Source: an uncultured Flavobacteriales bacterium (GTDB lineage: Bacteria; Bacteroidota; Bacteroidia; Flavobacteriales; Schleiferiaceae). From it: a DNA stretch of 64,000 nucleotides. Shown here in pieces: positions 36,738 through 45,028 of this stretch. The notes beneath the pieces are model-generated. The model made no database searches. It worked only from the letters and a program-made list of their open reading frames with translations, and was not told the origin of the DNA. The stretch's first letter is position 1. Every line of letters starts with the position of its first letter. The stretch is taken from assembly GCA_905478295.1 (NCBI GenBank), contig CAJQHZ010000020.1:1-64000 (forward strand), given 5' to 3'. The position numbers were made by a program, and so were the translations under genes.

Positions 36738-37898
36738 ATGATTCAAACAGTTCGAAATACAGCAATAACAATCGTAATAGGCCTTGCAACCGTTGGTTGC
36801 GAGGCCCCTTCGGTTCCTCAACTCACTGCGTACAGCATTGAAGTAGACGAGGGTAATGCGACTAAAACGATTGACTTTGATGTTTTTCTTTCAGCACCTG
36901 CAGCAAAGACTATTACGCTCGATTATACTACAAGCGACGTTAATGCAACATCTGGTGATGATTTTGAATTGGCACAAGGAACGTTAGAAATTCAGAAAGG
37001 CGCTACAATGGCGTCTATTCCGCTTACCATTTATGGAGATGACGAGTCTGAGGAGACTGAGACGTTTTGGATTTCTTTCAGTAATGCTGTGAATGTATCG
37101 ATACCGGAGCCTTATGCGTCAATCACATTACGTAATGACGACGGTGCGCCACCTATCGAAGATATTGGCTACACGACACCGAACTCCTATCCAGGAAAAA
37201 CTCTGGTCTGGGAAGAAGATTTTTCAGGCACAGATTTGAATTTAGCGGATTGGAATTACGAGTCGGGTGCTTCAGGCTGGGGAAATAATGAAAGTCAATA
37301 CTACCGTGGAGGGAATCGCAATGCAGCGCTTGATCAGGGGTATTTACGCATAACGGCTAAAGAGGAAACGCATTTAGGCGCGCCTTATACTTCGGCTCGA
37401 ATTACTACTCAAGGAAAGCAGTCGTTCAAATACGGAAGAATAGATATACGAGCAAAGGTTCCTTATGGATCTGGAATATGGCCAGCACTATGGATGTTGG
37501 GTGATAACTTTTCTACAGAAGGCTGGCCGAGCTGTGGCGAAATCGATCTAATGGAACTGATCGGAGGTGATGGTTATAACGATCGTACTGTCTATGGGAC
37601 TGGGCATTGGTCAAATAATGGTAGTCATGCTTCGCATAGCGGAAATAACAGCCTTACCTCTGGTAAATACAATGACGAATTTCATGTATTCTCCATAGTT
37701 TGGGATAGCGGATCTATTAAATGGTATAGAGACGATATTCAGTATCATACGTTGAACATCTCCAACCTAGGAGCGTTTAAGAAGAAATTTTTCTTTATCC
37801 TAAACATTGCCGTAGAAGGAAACTGGCCCGGTCCAGTCGGCCCTTCAACAACATTCCCCCAGTACATGCTGGTGGATTATATCAGAGTATTTCAATAA
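36738..37898 (+). CDS. GH16 beta-glucanase lipoprotein with N-terminal Calx-beta-like domain
   Basis: This 386-residue lipoprotein (lipobox TVGC near residue 21) has a Calx-beta-like domain at about 30-135 (typical ETFWISFSNAVNV). A GH16 domain follows, with a conserved entry WNYESGASGWGNNESQYY and the catalytic motif GEIDLME, in which Glu268 is the expected nucleophile and Glu273 the acid/base. GH16 enzymes of this type hydrolyse beta-1,3- or mixed-linkage glucans (laminarinase/lichenase). ATG 36738 is used rather than the adjacent TTG 36735. It follows the PKD lipoprotein by six bases. The enzyme would attack the polymer at the cell surface before uptake by SusC/D. Confidence 0.9.
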   Translation: MIQTVRNTAITIVIGLATVGCEAPSVPQLTAYSIEVDEGNATKTIDFDVFLSAPAAKTITLDYTTSDVNATSGDDFELAQGTLEIQKGATMASIPLTIYGDDESEETETFWISFSNAVNVSIPEPYASITLRNDDGAPPIEDIGYTTPNSYPGKTLVWEEDFSGTDLNLADWNYESGASGWGNNESQYYRGGNRNAALDQGYLRITAKEETHLGAPYTSARITTQGKQSFKYGRIDIRAKVPYGSGIWPALWMLGDNFSTEGWPSCGEIDLMELIGGDGYNDRTVYGTGHWSNNGSHASHSGNNSLTSGKYNDEFHVFSIVWDSGSIKWYRDDIQYHTLNISNLGAFKKKFFFILNIAVEGNWPGPVGPSTTFPQYMLVDYIRVFQ

Positions 37899-37914
37899 TT
37901 ACTAACTATAAATA

Positions 37915-39252
37915 ATGCTTAACATGAAAAAAATCTACGCTTTATTAATGCTGGCCCTACCTATGTTGGGTTTTGCACAAAAAGACGTTACGTTTATCGT
38001 TGATATGCGTGACTATGCAGGTTCTTACACTACTGTACACCTTAATGGTGATTTTAACAGTTGGTGTGGTACTTGTAATCCAATGACTGATTCAGAAGGA
38101 GATTCTATCTGGACCGTAACGCTTCCTTTGACTGCTGATTCGATTGAGTACAAATTCACTTTGGACGGTTGGACAGGTCAGGAAAACTTGACTTCAGGAA
38201 CTGCTTGTACTAAGACTTCTGGTATTTACACTAACCGTTTTGCAGCCTTCACTGGCGATACTATTCTACCTGGTGTAGCATGGGAATCTTGTGCAGCTAA
38301 AGCAGGACAAGTTTATGTAACGATGCAAGTAAACATGGAATTTGAGACTGTTGATTCTACTGGTGTATTCCTAGGTGGAGGTTCAGGCTTTGGTACTCCA
38401 GGTCAAAATCTAATGCATCACATCGGTGATTCAGTATACTCTATCACACTTCCACGTGATACAGGGTTCTTCTCGTTCTTTACATTCATGAATGGTAACT
38501 GTCCGAGCTGGGGATGTAAGGAAAATCTTGCAGGAAAGCCTTGTGGTGACCCTGCAAACTATAATGATCGTAGTGTTGGTTCCGCCCTATACGGAGACTT
38601 CCACTTGACAACTTGTTTTGGACAATGTTCAACAGATGGCTCTTGTGCTACTCCTCCTTCACCGGTAAATGTAACATTCCGTTCTGATCGTACAAATTCT
38701 CCATCTTTCACTGATGCGTACCTTTCTGGTACTATGAACGGTTGGAGTGGCGATGCTACGGCAATGACTGATGCTGATGGTGATGGTGTTTATGAAGTAA
38801 CCGTATCACTTTTACCGGGTGCTTACGAGTGGAAATTTACAGCTGATAACTGGGCGGTTCAAGAAAACTTAGACCCTGCTACTAGTGATTCAGTTTGTAC
38901 TATCACTCAAGGTGCATTTACAAACCGTTATATGATGTTGGGCGGAACTGCGGATACGACTTTGGAGATCCACGGTTGGGAGCAATGTGGTAACGCATCT
39001 ACTGTAGGCATCGATGAAGCAACAGCTGAATTCGTTGTGAAGCCAAACCCTGCTTCAGATGTATTATTCATTGAGAACACTACTGGTACTGCTTCTACCG
39101 TTGCAATCTACAATGTAACAGGAGCTAAGGTGATGGAGCAAAACTTTGAGGCGAATACTCGTCTTGATGTTGCAACATTGCCACGTGGTATGTACATCGT
39201 GCGTTTACAGAGCGAGGATACGGATAGTGTAATTCGTATTTCACTTAACTAA
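37915..39252 (+). CDS. multi-domain secreted beta-glucan-binding-like protein with type IX sorting domain
   Basis: This 445-residue protein has a signal peptide (ending LGFAQKD). Three related domains follow. The first (about 25-115) and third (about 253-345) share HLNGDFNSWCGTCNPM- or YLSGTMNGWSGDATAM-like openings followed by EYKFTLDGWTGQENL or EWKFTADNWAVQENL. The second (about 130-245) is more divergent and cysteine-rich. The N-G-D/T-x-N-x-W pattern resembles CBM48/AMPK-type or starch-binding modules, though the family is not certain. The last 75 residues form a sorting domain (EFVVKPNPASDVLFIEN) for T9SS export. No catalytic motif was seen. Because ATG occurs at 37915 and 37924, the exact start is uncertain. 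It lies 16 bases after GH16, so it is probably the last PUL operon gene, ended by a terminator. Confidence 0.75.
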   Translation: MLNMKKIYALLMLALPMLGFAQKDVTFIVDMRDYAGSYTTVHLNGDFNSWCGTCNPMTDSEGDSIWTVTLPLTADSIEYKFTLDGWTGQENLTSGTACTKTSGIYTNRFAAFTGDTILPGVAWESCAAKAGQVYVTMQVNMEFETVDSTGVFLGGGSGFGTPGQNLMHHIGDSVYSITLPRDTGFFSFFTFMNGNCPSWGCKENLAGKPCGDPANYNDRSVGSALYGDFHLTTCFGQCSTDGSCATPPSPVNVTFRSDRTNSPSFTDAYLSGTMNGWSGDATAMTDADGDGVYEVTVSLLPGAYEWKFTADNWAVQENLDPATSDSVCTITQGAFTNRYMMLGGTADTTLEIHGWEQCGNASTVGIDEATAEFVVKPNPASDVLFIENTTGTASTVAIYNVTGAKVMEQNFEANTRLDVATLPRGMYIVRLQSEDTDSVIRISLN

Positions 39253-39280
39253 AATCTAATTTGGTTAGTAAGAAAGTGTT

Positions 39281-39308
39281 AAAGGGACCCGGTAACGGGT
39301 CCCTTTTT
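39281..39308 (+). terminator. rho-independent terminator of the susC operon
   Basis: The stem AAAGGGACCCG/CGGGTCCCTTT around the loop GTAA is followed by T. It separates the transport/enzyme operon from the regulator gene. Confidence 0.93.
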
Positions 39309-39325
39309 CATTTGTAAATTGCTGT

Positions 39326-42142
39326 ATGCGAAGATTCTTATATACCGTTCTTTTTGTAGCCTGTTCACTTTTTGCAAGCGGCCAGTCCATACGTCATATA
39401 GGTGCTGCTGAGGGACTCAATAATCCCACAGTGTATTCCATAGTTCAAGACGACTGGGGTTTTGTTTGGATAGGAACTCGCGACGGTTTATATAAATACA
39501 ATGAAGGTCGCGCACGTTCATTTCCTTTTCTAGATTCTACAGATTTTCGTAGATCGAACAATGTCCAGAGCTTATTAGTCACTCAAGATTCAGTCCTGCT
39601 TATAGGGCTGCAGCTAGGCGGCATAATGGGGGTTGATCTTGAAAGTCTTCGGCCTATTCCGGATAATAAGATTCCACAACTTCCAAGAGAGGTATCAATA
39701 ATCTCCCTTCACCAAGATTCGGAAGGAACTATATGGGCAGGAAGTTCTGGTTCCGGAATATTCCAACTCAGACTGGGTAGTGAAGACTGGGAGCGTTTCG
39801 TATCCGATGAATATGCGGAGGACCTTAAATTCATATTTGATTTTGAAGATCAAGGAGATACCTTATGGATCGCAACAAGCGGTGATCATCTGCTGTATTA
39901 TTTGAAATCACAATCTTCTGTTTATGCGCTGGAGGCAAATAAAAGCGTGAGTTCGTTTCGAAAATCGGTTGATGTATCAGGCGGAAAAGTCATTTTTTCT
40001 GTTGAAGGAACCGGCGTTTTTGAATTGACCGGCGATGTGTTTTATGAATTGGCGATTCCGACCAAGGGAACCCAACGTGACGCCATTTTTTATGAAGGCA
40101 ACGTATGGATTTCTACTGATGGATATGGCGTATACCAATGGAACGGTAGTACCGCTCAGCATTTTACGAAACAAGATCCTACCTCAGGAATTATTACGGA
40201 TCAATTCTATGGAATATATGAAGTGTATGATGCGCTCTGGTTGGGAACCTATAATGGAGGTATCGCCCAATTCCCTGTAAAAAGTAGTGCCGTATCGTTA
40301 CTGCCAAAGCCCAAGAAATTCGTCGCTTCGAGCATTCAGAGTGCCATTAGCATGGTAAGCGATAACGATTTATGGGTTGGTTTTGATGGTGATGGTCTTG
40401 TACGCTATCGAGAGACAGAATCTATATGGCAGCCCACTACTTTTGATAATCCCTTTTTACCGGACGTGGTTACAAGTCTTGAGTTTTATCAAGACGAATT
40501 GTGGATTGGAAGTCTGGGTCAAGGATTATTTGTGATGGACACATCGGGTACCATCAAAGAACATTTCTTAGCCTACTCTCAATCTTCACGTGGACTCGAA
40601 AATTCAAACATTTGGTCTTTGGAGAAAACCTGGGGCGATAGTTTATGGATTGGTACGCTTTATGGCTTGCAATTCTGGGATGGGGTCGAAATTACATCGC
40701 CATTTGACACCCCGTGGCGCGTAGGTCGAAACATAATGGATTTAGAGTTTGATGGGGATTTACTTTGGGTAGGCACAGAATTTCAAGGCATTTATACCCT
40801 CTCAAGACAAGGCGCCATTCAGAGCATACCAATAAAAAATTCAGTCTTGGACATTGAGACCTATTTAAATTATAAGCTCGTAGGTACCGAAGGAAGTGGG
40901 GTGTTGGTGATTGACGAAGGTAGAGTCATCGATACAATTATTGGGAAAGAGTCGTTTGTGAATTGCTATTCCATTAGCGAAAAAAAGGGAAGGGTGTATG
41001 CCGCAACAAGTGTCGGCCTTTTAGAAATTAAAATAAATGACCAGTTGGAATGGTCCTATGAAGTGTTCAAAGAGCTAGATGAACTGCAAGTAGGTCTCTC
41101 GAATAGGAAAGCGTTGTTATGGAATGGGGAACGCCTATTGTTGGGAGGTACTCAAGGCGTTGTTGAAATTTCAACTGAAGATTCCTCTGCAGCAGCGATT
41201 CCTCCAATACTTATTACGGGAGTATTTGCAGATAATCTTCCAAAGGCTATTCCCATAATAAAGGACGGTGTTTCTTCAGCGCAGACGGTAGTATTCGCGG
41301 CAGGAACTAAATCTGTGCGTTTTAATTTCGAATTGGCCAGCAATACGCTCCGGAATGGTATAAGCAATGCATACAGAATAAAAGCGCTGGGAGATTACTG
41401 GGTGGAGTTGCCTTATGGAACCCGTACTATTGACTTGCAAGAATTGCCGCCAGGGAAGTATCTACTGGAGGTGCGTTCTCTTGGAGCCAATGCGGTTGAA
41501 AAAACAGTGTTAATCACCTTTAGAATAAAGTCGTTTCTTATTCAGCGATCCTGGTTCAGAGTATTAATTTTCGTCGTTTTTATATTTTTAATTGGCACGG
41601 CTGTTTCCTTTTATCAAGAGAGAAAGTACAGGTCAACTCGCCTTAAACTAGTAGAAACGGAAAGAGAGTTACTTAAGGCAAAAGCATCGGAGCTTGAAGT
41701 CAAGTCAAACCAGCAAAAAACAGAATTAAGCTTTCAATTATTAAAAACTTCGAGCAGGTTAGAACTCCTGCATTCGTTCAAGGAGCGTTTGGAAAGCGAA
41801 AGCAAACAGAAAAATCGCTCTGATGAAGTATTGATATTTCTAAAATCGATGACTCGAGAGATTAATAGGGAATTACAGAGTGAGAACTATTGGGATCATT
41901 TCGAACGTAATTATCGAGAGTTACACGAAGAATTTTCTAGGCGTTTAGTAAAGCAGTTCCCTAAACTCACTAAAGGGGAGGTTCGCCTGTGTTATTTAAT
42001 ACGTCAGAAAATGAGTAATAAAGAGATCGCTACGGTTCTAAATGTGAGCCCGGCTGCTATTGAAAAAGCGAAATACCGATTAAAAAAGAAAATAGTGCTT
42101 GATAAAGAAGATGCTCTAGACGAATATATTCAGGGCCTTTAA
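39326..42142 (+). CDS. membrane-anchored propeller sensor with LuxR-type DNA-binding domain (PUL regulator)
   Basis: This 938-residue protein has a signal peptide (ending ASGQSIR). Periplasmic two-component-type propeller repeats follow (W-I-G motifs such as WGFVWIGTRDGL near 48, DSLWIGTLYGLQFW near 450), then a YYY-like domain (PYGTRTIDLQELPPGKY, about 690-735) and a membrane helix (about 746-765). A cytoplasmic coiled coil (about 775-850) and a C-terminal helix-turn-helix (LTKGEVRLCYLIRQKMSNKEIATVLNV) end the protein. There is no histidine kinase or receiver domain, so this is a one-component relative of hybrid PUL regulators. Glycan sensing in the periplasm with direct DNA binding inside is inferred. 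It lies between the two PUL transcription units. Confidence 0.85.
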   Translation: MRRFLYTVLFVACSLFASGQSIRHIGAAEGLNNPTVYSIVQDDWGFVWIGTRDGLYKYNEGRARSFPFLDSTDFRRSNNVQSLLVTQDSVLLIGLQLGGIMGVDLESLRPIPDNKIPQLPREVSIISLHQDSEGTIWAGSSGSGIFQLRLGSEDWERFVSDEYAEDLKFIFDFEDQGDTLWIATSGDHLLYYLKSQSSVYALEANKSVSSFRKSVDVSGGKVIFSVEGTGVFELTGDVFYELAIPTKGTQRDAIFYEGNVWISTDGYGVYQWNGSTAQHFTKQDPTSGIITDQFYGIYEVYDALWLGTYNGGIAQFPVKSSAVSLLPKPKKFVASSIQSAISMVSDNDLWVGFDGDGLVRYRETESIWQPTTFDNPFLPDVVTSLEFYQDELWIGSLGQGLFVMDTSGTIKEHFLAYSQSSRGLENSNIWSLEKTWGDSLWIGTLYGLQFWDGVEITSPFDTPWRVGRNIMDLEFDGDLLWVGTEFQGIYTLSRQGAIQSIPIKNSVLDIETYLNYKLVGTEGSGVLVIDEGRVIDTIIGKESFVNCYSISEKKGRVYAATSVGLLEIKINDQLEWSYEVFKELDELQVGLSNRKALLWNGERLLLGGTQGVVEISTEDSSAAAIPPILITGVFADNLPKAIPIIKDGVSSAQTVVFAAGTKSVRFNFELASNTLRNGISNAYRIKALGDYWVELPYGTRTIDLQELPPGKYLLEVRSLGANAVEKTVLITFRIKSFLIQRSWFRVLIFVVFIFLIGTAVSFYQERKYRSTRLKLVETERELLKAKASELEVKSNQQKTELSFQLLKTSSRLELLHSFKERLESESKQKNRSDEVLIFLKSMTREINRELQSENYWDHFERNYRELHEEFSRRLVKQFPKLTKGEVRLCYLIRQKMSNKEIATVLNVSPAAIEKAKYRLKKKIVLDKEDALDEYIQGL

Positions 42143-42145
42143 CCG

Positions 42146-42161
42146 TGTCCGGTTATTGTCC
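42146..42161 (+). promoter_or_regulatory. direct repeat TGTCC-6-TGTCC upstream of the GH5 gene (candidate PUL operator)
   Basis: TGTCCGGTTATTGTCC has TGTCC at 42146-42150 and 42157-42161, the same 11-base register as upstream of susC. It lies 66 bases before the GH5 ATG and starts three bases after the regulator stop. Confidence 0.55.
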
Positions 42162-42227
42162 ACCGATTTCGCCGGAAATTATTGAGATTTTAATGGAACT
42201 TGGTGCCTGTTTAAATCATTAAATTAA

Positions 42228-44939
42228 ATGAAAAAGAATCTATTGGTTAGGCTTTTGGTGTTTTGCTCCATAAGTGTATTAACGCCACTTAAAGGTCAAT
42301 ACGTTCAGACTGCGGGTAAGGTTATCTTAGATGGTAATGGAGATACCCTACTTATTCGATCGATGGGTGTCGGTGGTTGGATGGTTCAAGAAGGTTACAT
42401 GTTGCAAACGGCTTCGTTTGCAAGTCCACAGCATAAAATAAGAGACACCATCGAAGATCTTATCGGTGTAACGGCAACCGATGCTTTTTATGATGCATGG
42501 CTAGAAAACCACTTTAACAAGGCCGATGTAGATTCAATGGCTTCTTGGGGTTTTAACACTGTCCGTGTTCCAATGCACTACAATCTTTTCACGCTACCGA
42601 TTGAGGACGAACCTGTCTTAGGGCAAAATACATGGTTGACTAAAGGTTTTTACCTGCTTGACTCCGTTGTTAAATGGTCTCGAGTAAACGATATGTATGT
42701 TATACTCGATTTACATGCGGCACCAGGAGGACAAGGATATGATGAAGGCATTAGTGATTACGATCCTTCAAAGCCATCACTATGGGAAAGTGTTCATAAC
42801 AGAAATAAGACTTCTTCTCTTTGGCGCAAACTAGCTCAGCGATACGCTACTGACACAACCATAGCTGGATATGATTTGATAAATGAGCCGAACTGGAACT
42901 TACCTGGAGGAACCTTATTGCGGTCGATGTATGAGGACATCACTGATAGTATACGTTCGGTGGATACGAATCATGTGATCTTTATAGAGGGGAATTGGTT
43001 CGCCAATACATTTACGGGTTTAACCCCTCCGTGGGATAATAATATGGTGTATTCTCCGCACAAATATTGGTCCCCTGTGAATAGCGTTGCTGACATTCAG
43101 TACGGATTAGATTTAAGAGACACCTACAACGTACCCATCTGGTTTGGGGAATCCGGCGAAAATTCAAACGCTTGGTATACAGGGCTCATCAGTTTATTTG
43201 AGGCAGAAGGCGTCGGATGGGCGTGGTGGCCTTTGAAAAAGATAGAAACAATCAACGCTCCGCTTAGTATAACAAAGTCAGCGGGCTATCAAAATCTATT
43301 GGATTACTGGAGCGGCAATGGTTCGGCTCCGTCAGTAGCTGCTGCTACTGCAACGCTTATGCAGTTGACGACGGATTTGAAAGCTCAGAATTGCACGTAT
43401 AATCGAGGAGTTATTGACGCGATGTTCCGTCAAGTGCAGGATCCTACATCCCTCCCGTGGAAAGCACATAATTTACCAGGTGTGGTGCACGCCTCAGAAT
43501 ACGATATGGGTCCCTTAGGAGACGCATACTTCGATACAGAGTCGTATCAACTTAACCCGCCGCCCTCATGGAATTCTGGATGGACGTATAGAAATGACGG
43601 TGTAGATATTGAGAAATTCACTGATGCCGTTAACAGTAATGGCTATATGGTAGGGTTTGTCGATACTGAGGATTGGATGAGCTACAGTGTCAATATTCCC
43701 CAAGACAGTGTATACAGTATTAAAGTTAGACAAGGTTGTAGCGGTTCTACAGGAGGAAATTTTTATTTTGAAGCGGATGGTGTGCGTTTAACACCGAACT
43801 ATTACGCTACAAATACAGGCAGTTGGACCGTTATGTCTACCAAGACTATTCCCAACGTTGTTCTTTCTTCTACCGATAAGAAGATTCGTTTTGTAGCGAA
43901 TCAAGGCGGTTTTAATGTCACTAGTTTTGAGTTCGTAGCCACCGGTGCAACAAATACTATCACAGCTGATTATGTACATGCGGTGACCTACAATAATACC
44001 ACGATTGAGGTGCAAACTAATAAACCTCTAGATACTGCCAATCTCGGCCTAGCTGCATCTTATTACGTAACAGTGAATGGAGTGCCAGCAACAGTGACTT
44101 CCATAACTAAAAGTTTATCGAATTCACGTAATGTACTTATTGAGGTTGGGCAGGCGCTTACTTTCCTAGATGAAATAAAGATATCCTATGCTGGAACGAC
44201 GCTAAAAGCAAAAGATGGAACCAACGTTCAGTCGTTTAGTCAAGAGTTGGTTGAAAACACCTTGCCTACGGTGCATGTCATACCGGGTAAAATTGAAGCA
44301 GAAGCATATTCCAGCATGGACGGTATCTCGTTAGAGAATACCACGGATATAGGCGGTGGTCAAAACATCGCCTATTTGGGGGCTGGCGATTACCTCATTT
44401 ACGATGTCAAAGTTTTAAACAGTGCTACTTACAGTGTGGATTACAGGCATTCTTCACAATCTGGAGTAAATATGCAGTTCATTTTTACAGATACTTTGGG
44501 CAATTACGTTACAAGTTTCCCCTCGATTTCGCTTAGCGCAACCGGAGGGTGGCAAACATGGCAAACAACCAATCAGCCCGGAGGTGTCCTGTCTCAAGGC
44601 GATTATAAGCTTCGACTTGATGTGGGTTCCGAGTTTAATTTGAATTGGTTTGAATTTATTCAGGGAATTGGACTTTCAGAGCAAGATGCGTCGCGACCAA
44701 TCATGTTGTATCCTAATCCAGCGAGCGACGAATTGTTCATCGACGGTGCTTGGCATTCGGGGACACCTCTTGACATATACATTTACGATACTACGGGCAA
44801 GCTTTGGACTCGCGAAAAGCGTATGTATGAGGGCTCAAAGATTAGTTTAGATATTCAATCGTTGCCCAATGGCATTTATCATGTAACTGCGGCTTCAACA
44901 TCGAATAGATTTACAGAGCAACTAATTATAGCGCATTAA
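42228..44939 (+). CDS. GH5 glucanase with two CBM6-like modules and type IX sorting domain
   Basis: This 903-residue secreted enzyme has a signal peptide (ending LKGQYV) and a GH5 TIM-barrel domain (about 30-370). The acid/base Glu220 lies in LINEPNW and the nucleophile Glu308 in WFGESGE; RVPMHYN is also typical. A CBM6-like module (about 420-575), a linker domain (about 575-680, SwmB-like by appearance) and a second CBM6-like module (about 682-815) follow. The sorting domain (about 825-903) begins IMLYPNPASDELFIDG. GH5 covers several beta-glucan activities, so exo- or endo-action on beta-1,3- or mixed-linked glucan is inferred from GH16 in the same locus. A bidirectional terminator follows. 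Confidence 0.88.
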   Translation: MKKNLLVRLLVFCSISVLTPLKGQYVQTAGKVILDGNGDTLLIRSMGVGGWMVQEGYMLQTASFASPQHKIRDTIEDLIGVTATDAFYDAWLENHFNKADVDSMASWGFNTVRVPMHYNLFTLPIEDEPVLGQNTWLTKGFYLLDSVVKWSRVNDMYVILDLHAAPGGQGYDEGISDYDPSKPSLWESVHNRNKTSSLWRKLAQRYATDTTIAGYDLINEPNWNLPGGTLLRSMYEDITDSIRSVDTNHVIFIEGNWFANTFTGLTPPWDNNMVYSPHKYWSPVNSVADIQYGLDLRDTYNVPIWFGESGENSNAWYTGLISLFEAEGVGWAWWPLKKIETINAPLSITKSAGYQNLLDYWSGNGSAPSVAAATATLMQLTTDLKAQNCTYNRGVIDAMFRQVQDPTSLPWKAHNLPGVVHASEYDMGPLGDAYFDTESYQLNPPPSWNSGWTYRNDGVDIEKFTDAVNSNGYMVGFVDTEDWMSYSVNIPQDSVYSIKVRQGCSGSTGGNFYFEADGVRLTPNYYATNTGSWTVMSTKTIPNVVLSSTDKKIRFVANQGGFNVTSFEFVATGATNTITADYVHAVTYNNTTIEVQTNKPLDTANLGLAASYYVTVNGVPATVTSITKSLSNSRNVLIEVGQALTFLDEIKISYAGTTLKAKDGTNVQSFSQELVENTLPTVHVIPGKIEAEAYSSMDGISLENTTDIGGGQNIAYLGAGDYLIYDVKVLNSATYSVDYRHSSQSGVNMQFIFTDTLGNYVTSFPSISLSATGGWQTWQTTNQPGGVLSQGDYKLRLDVGSEFNLNWFEFIQGIGLSEQDASRPIMLYPNPASDELFIDGAWHSGTPLDIYIYDTTGKLWTREKRMYEGSKISLDIQSLPNGIYHVTAASTSNRFTEQLIIAH

Positions 44940-44983
44940 ATCGTTGCCGACATAGCGGTGAAAGTTGACCCGCCGGTACTAAA

Positions 44984-45025
44984 AAAAACAAAACCAGCGC
45001 TTTATAAAACGCTGGTTTTGTTTTT
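44984..45025. terminator. bidirectional terminator between GH5 and M61 peptidase
   Basis: Long arms (AACAAAACCAGCG and CGCTGGTTTTGTT) flank a ten-base AT-rich loop, with A-runs and T-runs outside. It can serve the converging genes on both strands. Confidence 0.9.
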
Positions 45026-45028
45026 GGA

